A stretch of DNA of 64,000 nt from Piliocolobus tephrosceles (GCF_002776525.5 NC_045438.1:146794095-146858094); one strand, 5' to 3'. Numbered from the stretch's first letter, positions 32,890 through 44,205 are shown. Numbers and translations are program-made. Notes: generated by a model not told the origin, from the letters alone.

Positions 32890-34600
32890 AACAAAGTTAA
32901 ATAAATGCTTTTGATTTACTTATGAGATGCTTAGCATGCATTATATTCATTATTTTTAGAAGGCATAGCTGAATATTTAGGTTTTCTTTCTGTGTAAGTT
33001 TATTGTGAACACCATGGTAGACTGTTCTAGGTTCAGTAATTCAAACTGATCCAAGTGAATGGGCAGTTTTAAATAACCAAGACTATACAATTTGATATCT
33101 ATAGTAAAGTTTTTAAGTATATTTGGTTATCACTTCAAATATTAACAATACACAGACATTTTTAAATGAACGTATTATTTTAAATGCTGTAATTACAAAG
33201 TATTATATTAGTAGTTGCTATATTGATGATACATAATCTGCTAATTAAAATGAAAGTTTCGGAAACATATTTTAAAAAGGATCTTTTCCTATTTTAATAC
33301 TGATTAATTCCATATTTTTATTCTTAACATTATTATATCTAGGCAAATATCTGTAAGTAAATTACAAATGAGAAGTAATACCTTAACATTCCTATCTGAA
33401 ACTTCCTAAAGATAAAATGAATATACTCTTCCTTGAACTAAATAATCACTCAGAAGGCAATGCACATTGCTATATTACAGACCTAGAAAATGAAAATCCA
33501 AGACTTGAGACTTCGTTTCAAAATGAAATGCTATGCTTCTAAGTGCTATTTATACTAACTGTAAGTTTTTTATTTAACTAAAGACCATTCTATAAAATTA
33601 GTAATAGAAAATGTGCTACAGTTCTTGATTTCCACGTCAAGAAACCACTGAGCCATCACTTTATATTTTAGCTGAAAAGTGAATAAACACGAGTTCTTAA
33701 ACCATATCTAAATCATTGATAGCACTGACAATAGAGAATTTCAGTAAGCCAATTATAGAAAGTCACTATTATCTCAACCTACAGATATTTCAGTTAGAAA
33801 ATGTAAGGGCCACATACTCCAAGGTGAGGCCATGACCTTCAGCAATATACTCATGCATAGTACGACTTAATAAATACTTGTTGAAGTAAATTTATCTGCA
33901 CTCAACTGGATATAAGATTTGAATTAAATATAGTTTTACAGAAAAACATTTAAACACATACAAAGTTCTGTCCAAATTGACTTTGAATAGTTCAGTGAAT
34001 ATTTGGTTAATGTGGCTTGAAACTTGTAAGGCAGACAACAAAGGAAGTTTGAAGTAATAAAACATCACTAAGTTATTATGAAAGCAAGTAACAGTACTTC
34101 TTATTATGTTTACAGATGCCTAGCCCTGTTTTTTCCTACATCTATGATTTTTTAAAAAACATGAAAACAACCCTATGACATAAGTATTAGGATACACACA
34201 TTGCAAACGAGGATATTAGGAGCCATGAAAATCCAGTAACCTGGAGGAGGTATCATAGTTAGTAATTGCCTAGGCTATGATTCGAACTCAGGTCTGTTTT
34301 ACTCCAAAGTCTCTTTCTAAATCTCTGATCTCAACTCTGGGTGGCCATTATAACAAATTCAAACATATTCACTTCAGATATTTGTAGGTAAAACCCTTGT
34401 CGGGAAATAATACTGTACTTTCCACCTCCAAAATAATATTCCAGCAGACAAACTTTTATTGAGAACGTTTAAGGAAATCTGAAATTTCCATACAGCACAC
34501 TTAGTTGAGAGTATACTTTACAGAAATTTTAAAGCATGTTTCTTGAACTAATCCTATCTGAGCTAAGCATTCAAACAAAATAATTGTAATTAATTCGCAT
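32890..34600. other. Repeat-poor AT-rich segment
   Basis: Almost no Alu or young L1 sequence. A MIR in antisense is likely at 34,110-34,320 ('acaaccctatgacataagtatta', 'gattcgaactcaggtctg'). No exon was recognised. Confidence 0.5.
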
Positions 34601-34616
34601 TAAGTTTATCATGCCG

Positions 34617-34920
34617 AGGCCAGGCACGTGGCTCATGCCTGTAATCCCAGCACTTCGGGAGGCCGAGGCGGGCAGATCACCTGAGGTCAGGAGTTTGAGA
34701 CCAGCCTGGCCAACATAGCAAAACCCGGTTTCTACTAAAAGTACAAAAAGTAGCCAGGCATGGTGGTAGGCGCCTGTAATCCCAGCTACTCAGGAGGCTG
34801 AGGCAGAACAATTCCTTCAACCTGGGAGGCAGAGGTTGCAGTGAGCCGAGATTGCACCACTGCACTTCAGGCTGGGCAACAAGAGCGAGACTCCGTCTCA
34901 AAAAAAAAAAAAAAAAAAAA
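34617..34920 (+). mobile_element. Alu with target-site duplication
   Basis: Flanked by 'aagtttatcatgccg' before and 'aagtttattatgccg' after (one mismatch). A (A)n tail of about 24. Confidence 0.94.
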
Positions 34921-34936
34921 AAAGTTTATTATGCCG

Positions 34937-36770
34937 TTAACTCTATTGTTCAATGATGTAAAACAAACTTTACAAGAGAGGATGTATCTTATTTATAGAA
35001 GCAAGCAACAAATCATAGAATCTTAAAAGATTTGAAAAATCTTTTAAGTTATTTAACTTAACCTTCATTTTATTGGTAATAAACAGAAGCCCAGGAAGGT
35101 TAAGTAGCTTGTTTATGTTTACACAACTAGAAAGAAGCAAATTGTAATGTTACTTTTTTACTCATAACAAGATAAAAATATTTCCAATTCCCAGTTAATT
35201 TATTTGACCAGACCACAGAAAGAAAGTTCTTACTTTCCATGGCAAACAGTCACTTAAACAAGGATTGTAAATACCGTATCAAAATTAACTTTTTATATTA
35301 CCAACAGTAGTTATGTGAATTTTTAACTACTTTCTCATAGAGGTGAACAAAAACTAATTTTAAGACTTAAAAGAAGGAATAGAAGACTCTTATGACCACT
35401 ATAAAAACTTGATGTACACCATAAAGATCAAACAAATTTACGGGCTTTGTTATTACAAACTCAAAGTTTTCATTTTGAGATAACTTATTACAAACTCAAG
35501 GTTTTAATTTTGAGTCAATTTTATATTGACTCTCAGTCATTAGACATTTATTTTGGGCCATTTTTGGATTTTGTTTACCAAAATGAAGTGTCAAAATGAA
35601 GAAAAATAATGGTAACGCAAACCACATAAGCTCTGCTAACACAGAACTTAGAAATATCTACTGCGATATTTAAGAAGTAAATCAATCATATAGCATATTT
35701 GCCTACTGGATGCATCAACATTACAAATTTTCCTTAGTGACCATATAATCTGCATTCATTATGTGTGCTAATGTTGAAGAACACATGGTAAAATTAATAA
35801 AATTCCATCACAAGTACCCAAATCATCATCCTAAATAAGAAAGGATCTACAGAAAACAGTTTAAAACAAGGAAGTCCAAAGTCATAAATCACTCTGATCA
35901 CACAGCCGCTCAAAATAACTAGTCAAATCTCTGGGTATAAGCCCCAGACCAAAAATGAAGTCCTCATAGAGTATCTAAAAAGCAACATACCTTTTTTACA
36001 GTGGAGAATTCCCAGAGATCAAATTGTAATCCATATAGAAAAGGTATCACCAAAACTTCGAATGATTTAACTGTTCAGTTACTCCAGATGAATCCAGGAA
36101 TGCCTTGACCTTGTATTGGTACCTCCATATTGTTGGCTGATAGAAAGATCCAGTAAGAACAACGCCGAAGGAAGGAGGTCAGTGCTAGGAAGTACTCCAG
36201 CAAGTGCATGATGCTTTATAGATGCTGATAATAGTAATGACACCTATATAATTGAAATTAATTAAAGTTAGCTTCCAAGTTATTCTGCCTCCTCACTTTG
36301 TAAAAGAAAGTAATTGTTGCAATAATATATTTCAGTCTTTGATACGAAAACTCAAAACTACGTAGTTCTAGCAGTTGAATCATTTCTAGGTACAAGCCTT
36401 CAATAGTAACTGCTATATACAGAATCAAAAGTTGAAGAAGCTAAAAGACAATGTTTGGGTGTTTCCTCAAGTTATTGACAGTGCGTGCAGTTTGATGTTT
36501 CATTTGTCTCGTCAAAAGTAAGTCCAAGGGAGTGAGGAAAGCCTCTAGCACTTGGGAATATACGAGAGAAGAAAGTGGAGAAGGTAATAAACTATCTTGG
36601 CATTAGAAATAATCTCACAAAACATACCTGAAGATAATAACCTTTAGGTTATTCTGCATGTAGAATTCGAAAAGCCTGTTCTGCATATTCCTAATATTTA
36701 TATATCACCTCAGATAGGGCATACATTTGCCCACTTTCAACAAACCCCCAACTTCAGTCTCCAAGATGCT
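34937..36770. other. Repeat-poor AT-rich segment
   Basis: It holds a tandem 36-bp near repeat (35,449-35,520), a MIR-like piece at 35,040-35,130, and no young mobile element. On the minus strand an acceptor-like tract ending in CAG precedes a short ATG frame near 36,140, but it stops after 17 codons and has no known match in my memory. Confidence 0.45.
35449..35534. repeat. Imperfect tandem repeat with a short hairpin
   Basis: 'ttattacaaactcaaagttt' plus 'tcattttgag' is followed by a near copy. The second copy runs into gagtcaat-tttat-attgactc, an 8-bp inverted repeat. Confidence 0.8.
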
Positions 36771-36776
36771 TTTCCT

Positions 36777-37080
36777 TTTTTTTTTTTTTTTTTTTTTTTT
36801 TGAGACAGAGTCTGGCTCTGTCACCCAGGCTGGAGTGCAACCGCATGATCTCAGCTCACTGCAACCTCAGCCTCCTGGATTCAACCGATTCTCCTGCCTC
36901 AGCCTCCCAAGTAGCTGGGAATACAGGCACGCACCGCTACGCCCAGCTAATTTTTGTATTGTTAGCAGAGAAGGGGTTTCGCCATGTTGGCCAGGCTGGT
37001 CTCGAACTCCTGACCTCAAGAGATCCACCCGTCTCGGCCTCCCGAAGTGTTGGGATTACAGTGAGCCACGGCGCCCGGCC
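36777..37080 (-). mobile_element. Alu, S-like
   Basis: Minus-strand Alu with a tail of about 24 T. Flanks share 'caagatgcttttcc' before and 'caaaatgctttttc' after, so a diverged target duplication is visible. Confidence 0.93.
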
Positions 37081-37259
37081 CCCAAAATGCTTTTTCTACA
37101 AACCAATTGACAGTATGGGATAAACAACTCCTGTATAAAATGGAAAAGCGATGGGAGAAATTGTACCTAAACTGGCAATGTTTACTAGGTGTTGAGTGTT
37201 CCCCTCATTCGAGCATGACCCAACCTAGAAACATTCCGAAGTTAAGCTACTTAGGAAAC

Positions 37260-38235
37260 AAAGTTAGGGCGGCTCCTTTAGCCTCTGAAGACGGAGTGGT
37301 GTGCGCTGCCTCTTCACCCCGCAGAAGCAGTAACAGCCATCCCTCTTTTGGGCGGGCGTGGCAGATAGAAACAAAAGGTTAAAACACAAAAGGCGGGGCG
37401 GAAGGCTGGGTCAGAGGAGCTTCTGGGGCTCACGTTCTGCTTTCTATTCAAACACATTGAAATGGGGTTGGGGGCAGGGGGTGATGGAAAGTGAGAGAGG
37501 TGAGGACGGATCCCAAGGATAGCCTGGGTTACTCCGGGTGGATCATGAAATTGAAAGGGGCGAACGGGATGGCTCTAACTAGTGGTCCAGGCCCCATCCC
37601 CTCCATCCCTGCATCTCTGACAGTCTGGAACCTGTGGCTTCCTCCACCCCTCTCAGCCCCGAAGAAAACTTTTTGAACTCTTATCAGTTTGTTGTAAACC
37701 TCGCCTTGACCGCTAACACAAGGGTCCAATCAACTCCAACCCAAACCTTTCTTCCTTCCATTGTTGCACCGTTTTTATATTGTGCGTGGTATCTACAGAG
37801 CGCTCTGCAGACAGCTAACCTATACAAACGACCCCCATATCCATATCGCTTTCTTTTGCATGACCAAAGTCAGGGTTAGGGTGGGGACGAGGCTGGACTT
37901 GCCCCTCTCAATTTCTGCATATTCATCCCTACAAGAGTGCAGCTGGAAGAAAGCGAGGCAATACTCCCTCACCCCACCCTTTTGATACCCTCCTCCCCAT
38001 CCCCCCAGCCCCTCATATAAAGAAGCACATGAGATAAATGCCTACTTGGCTTTTGCCTATTAAAAATAAACAAATGAAAAAATTGCGCGAGTTCTTTAAA
38101 GAACAAAAGAGAAGGAAACGGGGAAAGGAGGTACAATTTACCAGCCAAACTTTGCCACTGAGCTACTCCTCTGCCCTCCGAAGGGCGGGGAGCGGGGCGA
38201 GTTGAGGGGAGAGAGGTAAACAGGACAACAGTCCC
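37260..38235. promoter_or_regulatory. GC-rich shoulder of the promoter
   Basis: The Alu field ends at 37,080 and the base composition changes. GC-box-like words appear at 37,350 (gggcgggcg) and 37,392 (ggcggggcgg), and again at 38,181-38,200. If the gene runs leftwards, this stretch is the start of its first intron. Confidence 0.5.
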
Positions 38236-38720
38236 CACTCACCTTCTTCCCCACTTCGTCGCACTTTTAAGGGACATTTCCCCCGCTGCAGTCCGCGAGG
38301 CGTTCGGACACTTTTTCCTGGCCTGACAGCAGAGAAAGTCGCGGCGGCAAAGTTGCGAGAGGGAGATACCCCGGCGTCCGGGGAGAGGGGAGGAAAGAGA
38401 GTTCATCAGAGTTCCCCCTTTTGTTCCAAGTCCGGGAGCAGACAAAGAGGCGGCGAGCGGCGGCAGGTTTCTCCCTCTCACCCCTTCTTCCTCTCTCCCT
38501 CCCCTCCCTCCCCGCCCCCTCCCTCTCCCCGCATCTCCCGCCCGGCTCGGGAACCTCCGAGGCGAGCTGGGGCTGCTCGGTCCCCAGTTCATCGCAACTC
38601 TGCCCGGACCGTCTCCTCCCACTGCCTGGCTCGAAACTTTTCCCGGGAGATGCCAGCCCTGGCCCCCTCCGCACCGCGCACAAGTCTGGGGTGGTGGGCA
38701 GGGGATCTCCAAAATCATTG
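38150..38720. promoter_or_regulatory. CpG-rich promoter core 1
   Basis: Dense CpG and GC-box-like words ('gaagggcggggagcggggcg', 'ccccgccccctccctc') in a genome where CpG is otherwise scarce. No TATA box is evident. It surrounds the donor site at 38,243 on the minus strand. Such islands mark promoters in vertebrates; transcription itself is inferred. Confidence 0.7.
38243..38700 (-). other. Candidate first exon A (5' end unknown)
   Basis: On the minus strand the sequence ends in GGGGAAGAAG|GTGAGT, exon end at 38,243 and intron from 38,242. This is a near-ideal donor. An ATG at 38,276 in fair context (A at -3) would encode MSLKSATKWGR before the splice; a longer open frame reaches upstream to 38,871 but is low-complexity (Gly/Arg/Pro) and is probably chance frame in GC-rich DNA. 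The exon could equally be untranslated. I do not recognise the protein start. The upstream edge at 38,700 is only a guess. Confidence 0.4.
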
Positions 38721-38899
38721 TTTCCCGGAGATGCACCTCTTTGTTTGCACTTTCCCTGCCAATCAATGTGAACCATTCACTTGGGCATCGAGTTTCTGCC
38801 CGTTTTTCGTCATCCCAAGAGACAAAATGCAAAGGGTAGGGGGTCAACCCTAGATAAAGGCGCTTACACAATCAGAGGTGGGGCGCTGGATAGGCTCTT

Positions 38900-39899
38900 C
38901 ATCCTCCTTCCTCCTCTCGGATTCACCCTCCTCCACCCAACACACAGAACAACTCTAAGGGGCTCCAAGTGTTAGGAAATTCTCCTCACCCGCCCTTCCC
39001 CACCTACCCCCACCCACGCTGTCCCTCTAGAGAGCCCTCTAATTGGCAGGACAAAGGCCAGCTCGGGGTTCCGCCGGGGCCTCCACCCATCCCTCGGGGC
39101 TACCTGTTGCTGTAGGCGCAGCGCAACTCCGTCCAGGGGCTCCAAGGAAGGACTCCCAGCTCCAGCATCGTGCCCACCTTCTCAGGCCCCGAACTTCCCC
39201 TAATCTCAAACTGCGAAGGCAAGGCTCTCAGGACGATCAGGCTCCCTCCGACCCTAGTGCCAGGCGCTGCTCACTCGTCCTCTTCCCTACACCACATCCT
39301 CGTGCTCACCCCAAAGATATGACTCGGGGTCCCAGACCGCCTCCTCATCCTCTACCTCCTGCCGCGACACGCCCCGGCCGAGCATCCCCTCTTTCCTTCC
39401 CCTCCCCCACTGCCTAGTCCCGGACAAATCAGGTGTGTCGGACCAGGGACAGCTCCTGACCCTTCGCCAGGTCCTTTTCTGTCATCCTCAACCTCTAGAA
39501 TTGGGACCCCATCCAAATGGTCCCCCACCCCTCGACCCTGATCCCAACTTCGGGCCACAGCATTGGCTCGCTGAGTGACTCAGAGCAGCACTCGTTTTCC
39601 TTCTAGGTTCACTAGAATTGAAGAAAAAGAAAGCAGGGAGGTGGGGGAAATGGGAGAGAGTGGGGGCCCGCATGGGGAAGCAATTTCTAGGGCAAAAGAA
39701 AAAAACATTCCCATGCCAACACCCACCCTCCAGTTGGTATCCAGCCCGTCGCGCACCTTTGCTTTCACCCTCTTTCCTTTCTCCCCATCCCAGACTTGGG
39801 ATTTTTTCGGGTCGATGAAGTTTGGAGGTTGAGGGATGAGGCAGACGGAAGCTTGGGGACCTGGGGGATATGTCCTGGGTAGGCTTGCGGGGGGAGGGG
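38900..39899. other. Intermediate GC-rich segment between the two cores
   Basis: Pyrimidine-rich, free of mobile elements, and only moderately rich in CpG. Frames of 60-124 residues on both strands (39,043-39,954) have biased composition and no known domain; they are not called. It probably holds promoter-proximal DNA or, for the distal start, intron. Confidence 0.5.
39573..39582. promoter_or_regulatory. AP-1/MAF-type binding motif
   Basis: gctgagtgactcag contains the TGACTCA core (39,576-39,582) with a mirrored TGAGT to its left, a match to AP-1 and the extended MAF/NF-E2 site. It lies in an otherwise element-free promoter region. Binding is inferred from the motif only. Confidence 0.4.
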
Positions 39900-40640
39900 C
39901 ATCAGGGGAGGGCTCCCGCTGGGTTCGGAATGTCGTGGCGGTAGGTCCCTGCACCCGACCGGCGACTCCTTGCCAAGGTCTCTCCTCCAGAGCAGAACAA
40001 AGACGCCGCGAGGAGAGCTTCTGTCCTCGCCTCCCCCGCCCAGAGCTTCACTCGCACCAGCCCACGCCGCTCTCGGAAACTTTACAACCAACTTCCCCTA
40101 GAGTTCGTGCGCGCGGCGAAGGGGGCCAGAAGGAGAAACCGGGACAATTGCATCCCGGGACCAGAGATGCCCTCTTCCCCGTCCCCTGCCGGACAAGGAG
40201 CACCACCTCTTGCGCCGCCCGTCCCGGCCAGCGAGCTGGGCGACCCCCGGTGCCAGGGCTAGCGGAGCACGCGCTTTCCCCAGCTCCTTAAGGGAATGAT
40301 GTTTCTTTAGTTTGGACGCGTACAGTGCTGGGCAGTGGGGTCAGAGGAAAGAGGTGGCCAAGAGATAAAGAAGCGGCCGCCGGCAACGCGCAGGGCCGCG
40401 GCTCTAGCCGCTAAGTGAGGCCCAGGGCGCAGAAAGCGCACGGGTGTGAGCCGCGCCCGTCGGGCCGGGTTCCTGCGCGTCCGGTTCCGCCCTCGGATCC
40501 CAGGGAGCAGCCGTGAGGCAGGACTCAGGGCCCGCCCGGGCGGGCCTCCTGGAGCGTCGGCCTCCTCACCTGCGGGGAGCCTCGACACCTGCGCCATCTC
40601 CTCGCGGAGCCCTGGGTCTCTCGGGCAGTCAGTCGCCTAC
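39900..40640. promoter_or_regulatory. CpG-rich promoter core 2
   Basis: The densest CpG of the window ('gttcgtgcgcgcggcgaag', 'agcggccgccggcaacgcg', 'cccgcccgggcgggcc'). It covers the ATG and donor on the minus strand at 40,597-40,570. A TATA box is not apparent. Confidence 0.75.
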
Positions 40641-40690
40641 TGGAAGCTCAGGAACCTCATCTTAGGCGAGGAATCTTGAACGCACCACAA
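40570..40690 (-). other. Candidate first coding exon B (5' end unknown)
   Basis: On the minus strand, GAGGAGATGGCG places an ATG at 40,597-40,595 in a strong start context (G at -3 and +4). The frame reads MAQVSRLP and then meets CCGCAG|GTGAGG, with exon end at 40,570. The two signals 25 bases apart make a short first coding exon likely. Beyond the donor the same frame stays open for 96 residues to 40,307, so an unspliced product is the alternative. An upstream ATG (40,660) is closed after seven codons. Gene not recognised. Confidence 0.45.
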
Positions 40691-41610
40691 CCAACCACAA
40701 AGAGAAAACAGCCCCCACCCACTCCTGTCTGGCACATTTTCCTCTTTGTTTAATTATGTTGACTTCCAGAATTCTCTTTTTAGGAGAAGCCTACCCTCCC
40801 CGAGACAAAACCTTTCCTTCTCTTATCCTCAGGGATCTGCGTGGAAAATAATGAAAAGTCAGTACTTTGAGACAATTCCATTCTGCTGCCTCTCGAAAAT
40901 GCTCCAGGTTATAGGGTAAATCAACCAAGATAGAGTTTTTGACTTCGAAATAACACCCAATACTCCACTTACTAATCAGAGCTATTAAAGCATTACCGAT
41001 CCTTTGAAAATGTTTACTGTTTGTTTCTCTCTTTTTTCGGGAAATGAAGAATAAGGGTCATTTGCTAGGTGCAAAAGTCAATATGGCCTTAAGAAGGCTT
41101 TCTTCCTGCTGCCTGTCTTTATGAAATATTGCTCTCAGAGCTGTTTGAAGTGTCTCTCTTTCCCAACCTGCTTGTGAACTAACTGATTTCTTCCTGGAAT
41201 CTTAGTCTTCAACCGGTCAGAGCTCCATCTCTGTAATAAAGCCCGCTGCTGGGACAATGTATGAGCTGTTCACTCCTACCTTTTAAAGCATACCATCTTT
41301 TCTCAGATGTCACCACAGCTTTAATATCTTTTTAAAGAGTTAATTAACATCATCTAGGCTCAAAGATGGATATAGCAGAGCGTATAAGCCAGGTATCTTT
41401 TCTGTACTAACAGGGTTGGGACTCCAACAGTATGTCATGGGCTTCCTACTGGCGGGCCAATGGCATCTTACTCTTCCCTCTCTGCTTCCCCATTCAAGGG
41501 CTTCCTCTGGCTGCCAGACCCCACTTTGCCAGTGCAGAGGGGCAGGCCAGAGGAGCCAAGCAGTTAATTCCTCTTACAGCAGCCCTCAACCAATCAAAGA
41601 TAGGTTTTGA
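40641..41610. other. Unique flank of the CpG region
   Basis: The CpG density falls sharply at 40,680. No gene, LTR or SINE was recognised to 41,610. Confidence 0.45.
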
Positions 41611-41611
41611 G

Positions 41612-41915
41612 GCCAGGCATGTTGGCTCACAACTGTAATCCCACCACTTTCCAAGGCAGGTGGATCATTTGAGGGCAGGAGTTCAAGACCAGCCTGGCCC
41701 ACATGGTGAAACCTTGTATCTACTAAAAAATACAAAAATTAGTGGGGCGTGGTGGTATGTGCCTATAAACCCAGCTACTCAAGAGGCTGAGACAGGAGAA
41801 TTGCTTGAACCCATGAGGTGGTGGTTGCAGTGAGCCTAGATAGTGCCACTGCACTTCAGACTGAGCAACAAACTAACACAACCTCTCAAAAAAGAAAGAA
41901 AGAAAGAAAAAAAGG
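41612..41915 (+). mobile_element. Alu, older, with (AAAG)n tail
   Basis: A diverged plus-strand Alu; 'gggaggctgagg' of the left arm is lost ('ccaccactttccaaggcagg'). The tail contains AAAG units at 41,892-41,908. Confidence 0.9.
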
Positions 41916-42690
41916 TGTTGACATAAAAATACTCCAGCTTCCCACTGAGCTTAGGACTATGGTAAATTGTACTCTAGTCTCCCAAAGGTGCCCAACTTTT
42001 GAGTTTCAGGTACACACAGCAGTAACGTCCCCTTTAGGGAACAGTGTTACCTGCCTGCTATCCTTCCTTCCTTCCTTCCTGGTTTCCCTACTTATTTCCT
42101 TACTCTCTTCCCGGCCAGCGCTTTCCAGGATCACATCCCAAATAGATTACAATACTTGCCCTCAAATCCTACCCTTTGGGTCAGTTTCTGGGGAAACACA
42201 ACCTAAGAAACCTCTTATACATGTTACTTCTAAAGGGAGGACTCTGTTCTATTTGGATAATGAAGTTACGATATCCGATTTTCTCTAAAAAAGACGTTAT
42301 TTCAGTAATGAGAAATGTTTTGAGTTAACTAGTTCATTTTCTACGTAATAGTTTAAAATTAGATAGCATACTAATATGAAAGAAATATATTAAGTAGCAA
42401 TAAGTAGAATCATGCGTCATATGTGAAAGTTTTGCACATAAAGTCATTAGATAAACAGAAAGAAGCTCCGTAAGTCTAATGCTGGCAATCAGCAATGCAA
42501 CAGGAAATACTGTTAGAATGACACTGTTGAAAAATTAGTCAGAAGTAACATCGCTTTTGATTGAATCCCCCATGAGAGTGAAAAAGTATAATAAACATTT
42601 CCCATACTATATGACCAGTGAGAGATCCCACAGTGTCTTTCTGCAAACTTCTTATTCTTATAGCATTAATTGGCACATTTTTTCTTTCTT
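41916..42690. other. Unique sequence, no gene seen
   Basis: A (CCTT)n tract at 42,061-42,080. The 156-residue frame at 41,818-42,288 starts in the Alu and is not supported as a gene. Confidence 0.45.
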
Positions 42691-42991
42691 TTTTTTTTTT
42701 TTTTTTTTTTTTAGTCTTACTCTGTCGCCCAGGCTGGAGTGCAGTGACGCCATCTTGGTNNNNNNNNNNCAAGCTCCGCCTCCTGGGTTCAAGCGATTCT
42801 CCTGCCTCAGCCTCCTGAGTAGCTGGGATTACAGGCATGCAGCACCACGCCCGGCTAATTTTTGTGTTTTTATTAGAGATGGGGTTTCACCATGTTGGTC
42901 AGGCTGGTCTCAAACTCCTGACCTCAGGTGATCCACCCACCTCGGCCTCCCAAAGTGTTGTGATTACAGGCGTGAGCCACCTCGCCCGGCC
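42691..42991 (-). mobile_element. Alu containing a 10-N gap
   Basis: Minus-strand Alu with both arms; the gap at 42,760-42,769 replaces the region usually reading 'gctcactg'. Confidence 0.92.
42760..42769. other. Assembly gap (10 N)
   Basis: Ten N inside an Alu. Confidence 0.99.
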
Positions 42992-43319
42992 ACAACATTT
43001 TTTCACAGGTGTGAGAAATGATATATTAAATATCCTCTTAGCCACCATTACGAATAGGTCATCAACTGTTCACATAATTATAGGCGCCTAATGCTGTTCC
43101 TAGCTCCAGAATTTTCTTTCTTAGGTTGCTTTCACCTCTGTTTTTCTGAAGTTATCACTGTAGTAGTCATTAGTGCCATTCAGCAAATTTTTCTCTCTTT
43201 CTGGCTACATGGTAGAATGCAATTCCCTGCCTATCCTGGGTCAGATGTGGCCACATGATTTGTCCTGGCCAATGAAATGCGAGCATGACCTATGTTTGTC
43301 TCTTCCAGGTGGAAACTTT
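42992..43319. other. Unique sequence, no gene seen
   Basis: Contains 'ggccacatgatttgtcctgg' and similar words that resemble an old hAT-type or LTR repeat around 43,210-43,310, but I cannot assign it. Confidence 0.35.
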
Positions 43320-43335
43320 AAGATTTTGGTGTATG

Positions 43336-43736
43336 GCCGGGCGCGGTGGCTCAAGCCTGTAATCCCAGCACTCTGGGAGGCCGAGACGGGCGGATCACGA
43401 GGTCAGGAGATCGAGACCATCCTGGCTAACACGGTGAAACCCCGTCTCTACTAAAAATACAAAAAACTAGCCGGGCGAGGTGGCGGCGCCTGTAGTCCCA
43501 GCTACTCGGGAGGCTGAGGCAGGAGAATGGCGTGAACCTGGGAGGCGGAGCTTGCAGTGAGCTGAGATCCGGCCACAGCACTCCAGCCCGGGCGACAGAG
43601 CGAGACTCCGTCTCAAAAAAAAAAAAAAAAAAAAAANNNNNNNNNNNNNNNNNNNNNNNNNNNNNNNNNNNNNNNNNNNNNNNNNNNNNNNNNNNNNNNN
43701 NNNNNNNNNNNNNNNNNNNNNNNNNNNNNNNNNNNN

Positions 43737-43770
<34 letters not shown>
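43336..43770 (+). mobile_element. AluY, monkey-type, perfect target duplication, gap in tail
   Basis: The 16-base word aagattttggtgtatg flanks it at 43,320-43,335 and 43,771-43,786 without mismatch. It carries 'gtggctcaagcctg', 'ctagccgggcgaggtggcgg' and 'gctgagatccggccac'. The A tail contains a 100-N gap. One of the youngest insertions here. Confidence 0.97.
43637..43736. other. Assembly gap (100 N)
   Basis: Exactly 100 N with A runs on both sides: a standard placeholder in a poly-A tract. The missing length may be near zero. Confidence 0.99.
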
Positions 43771-43774
<4 letters not shown>

Positions 43775-43786
43775 TTTTGGTGTATG

Positions 43787-44200
43787 ATTTTGACATGCCC
43801 CTTTTCCATCTGCTACAGTGCTGGATAGGGATGCTGATTTAGCCTGGGTACCAAACTGAGTACCCACCAGTCAACCCTCAGAGGTCATTTAGTGTGAACA
43901 AAAAAAATGAAATTCTCTTATCACAAACCCCTGAAATTTTAGGGTTGTTTGTAATCGTAGCCTAACCTGGTTGATTCTCACTCGTTCAGACACTCTCAGT
44001 CATTTATCTTTGCCAAGTTACATGCACGGTTTCCTTATGGATTTTAGATCTTGGAAAGTTTACTCAGAGGCCCACATGAACTTCCCACAGTATTCTCTAG
44101 GATTTCAAGTTTAATAGTACTGTGCAGGGTAAATTGTTTTCTTTATGAAATATTAGTTTATCTTGTTAAAAAAGACTACCAACCAATTAATAAGAAAGGA
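43787..44200. other. Unique sequence, no gene seen
   Basis: Nothing recognised. Confidence 0.4.
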
Positions 44201-44205
44201 GTGAG

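Noticed and set aside
38239..38871. 210-residue minus-strand frame in the CpG core
   Set aside because: Composition is biased to Gly, Arg and Pro, frames on the other strand are equally long, and a donor site ends it. It is a chance frame in GC-rich DNA, though its end may be part of a real exon.
39043..40291. Frames of 108-151 residues on both strands in the GC-rich region
   Set aside because: Overlapping long frames on both strands are expected in GC-rich DNA; none has a recognisable domain.
43426..43867. Poly-Phe or poly-Lys frames
   Set aside because: They cross the poly-A tail and the 100-N gap of an AluY.
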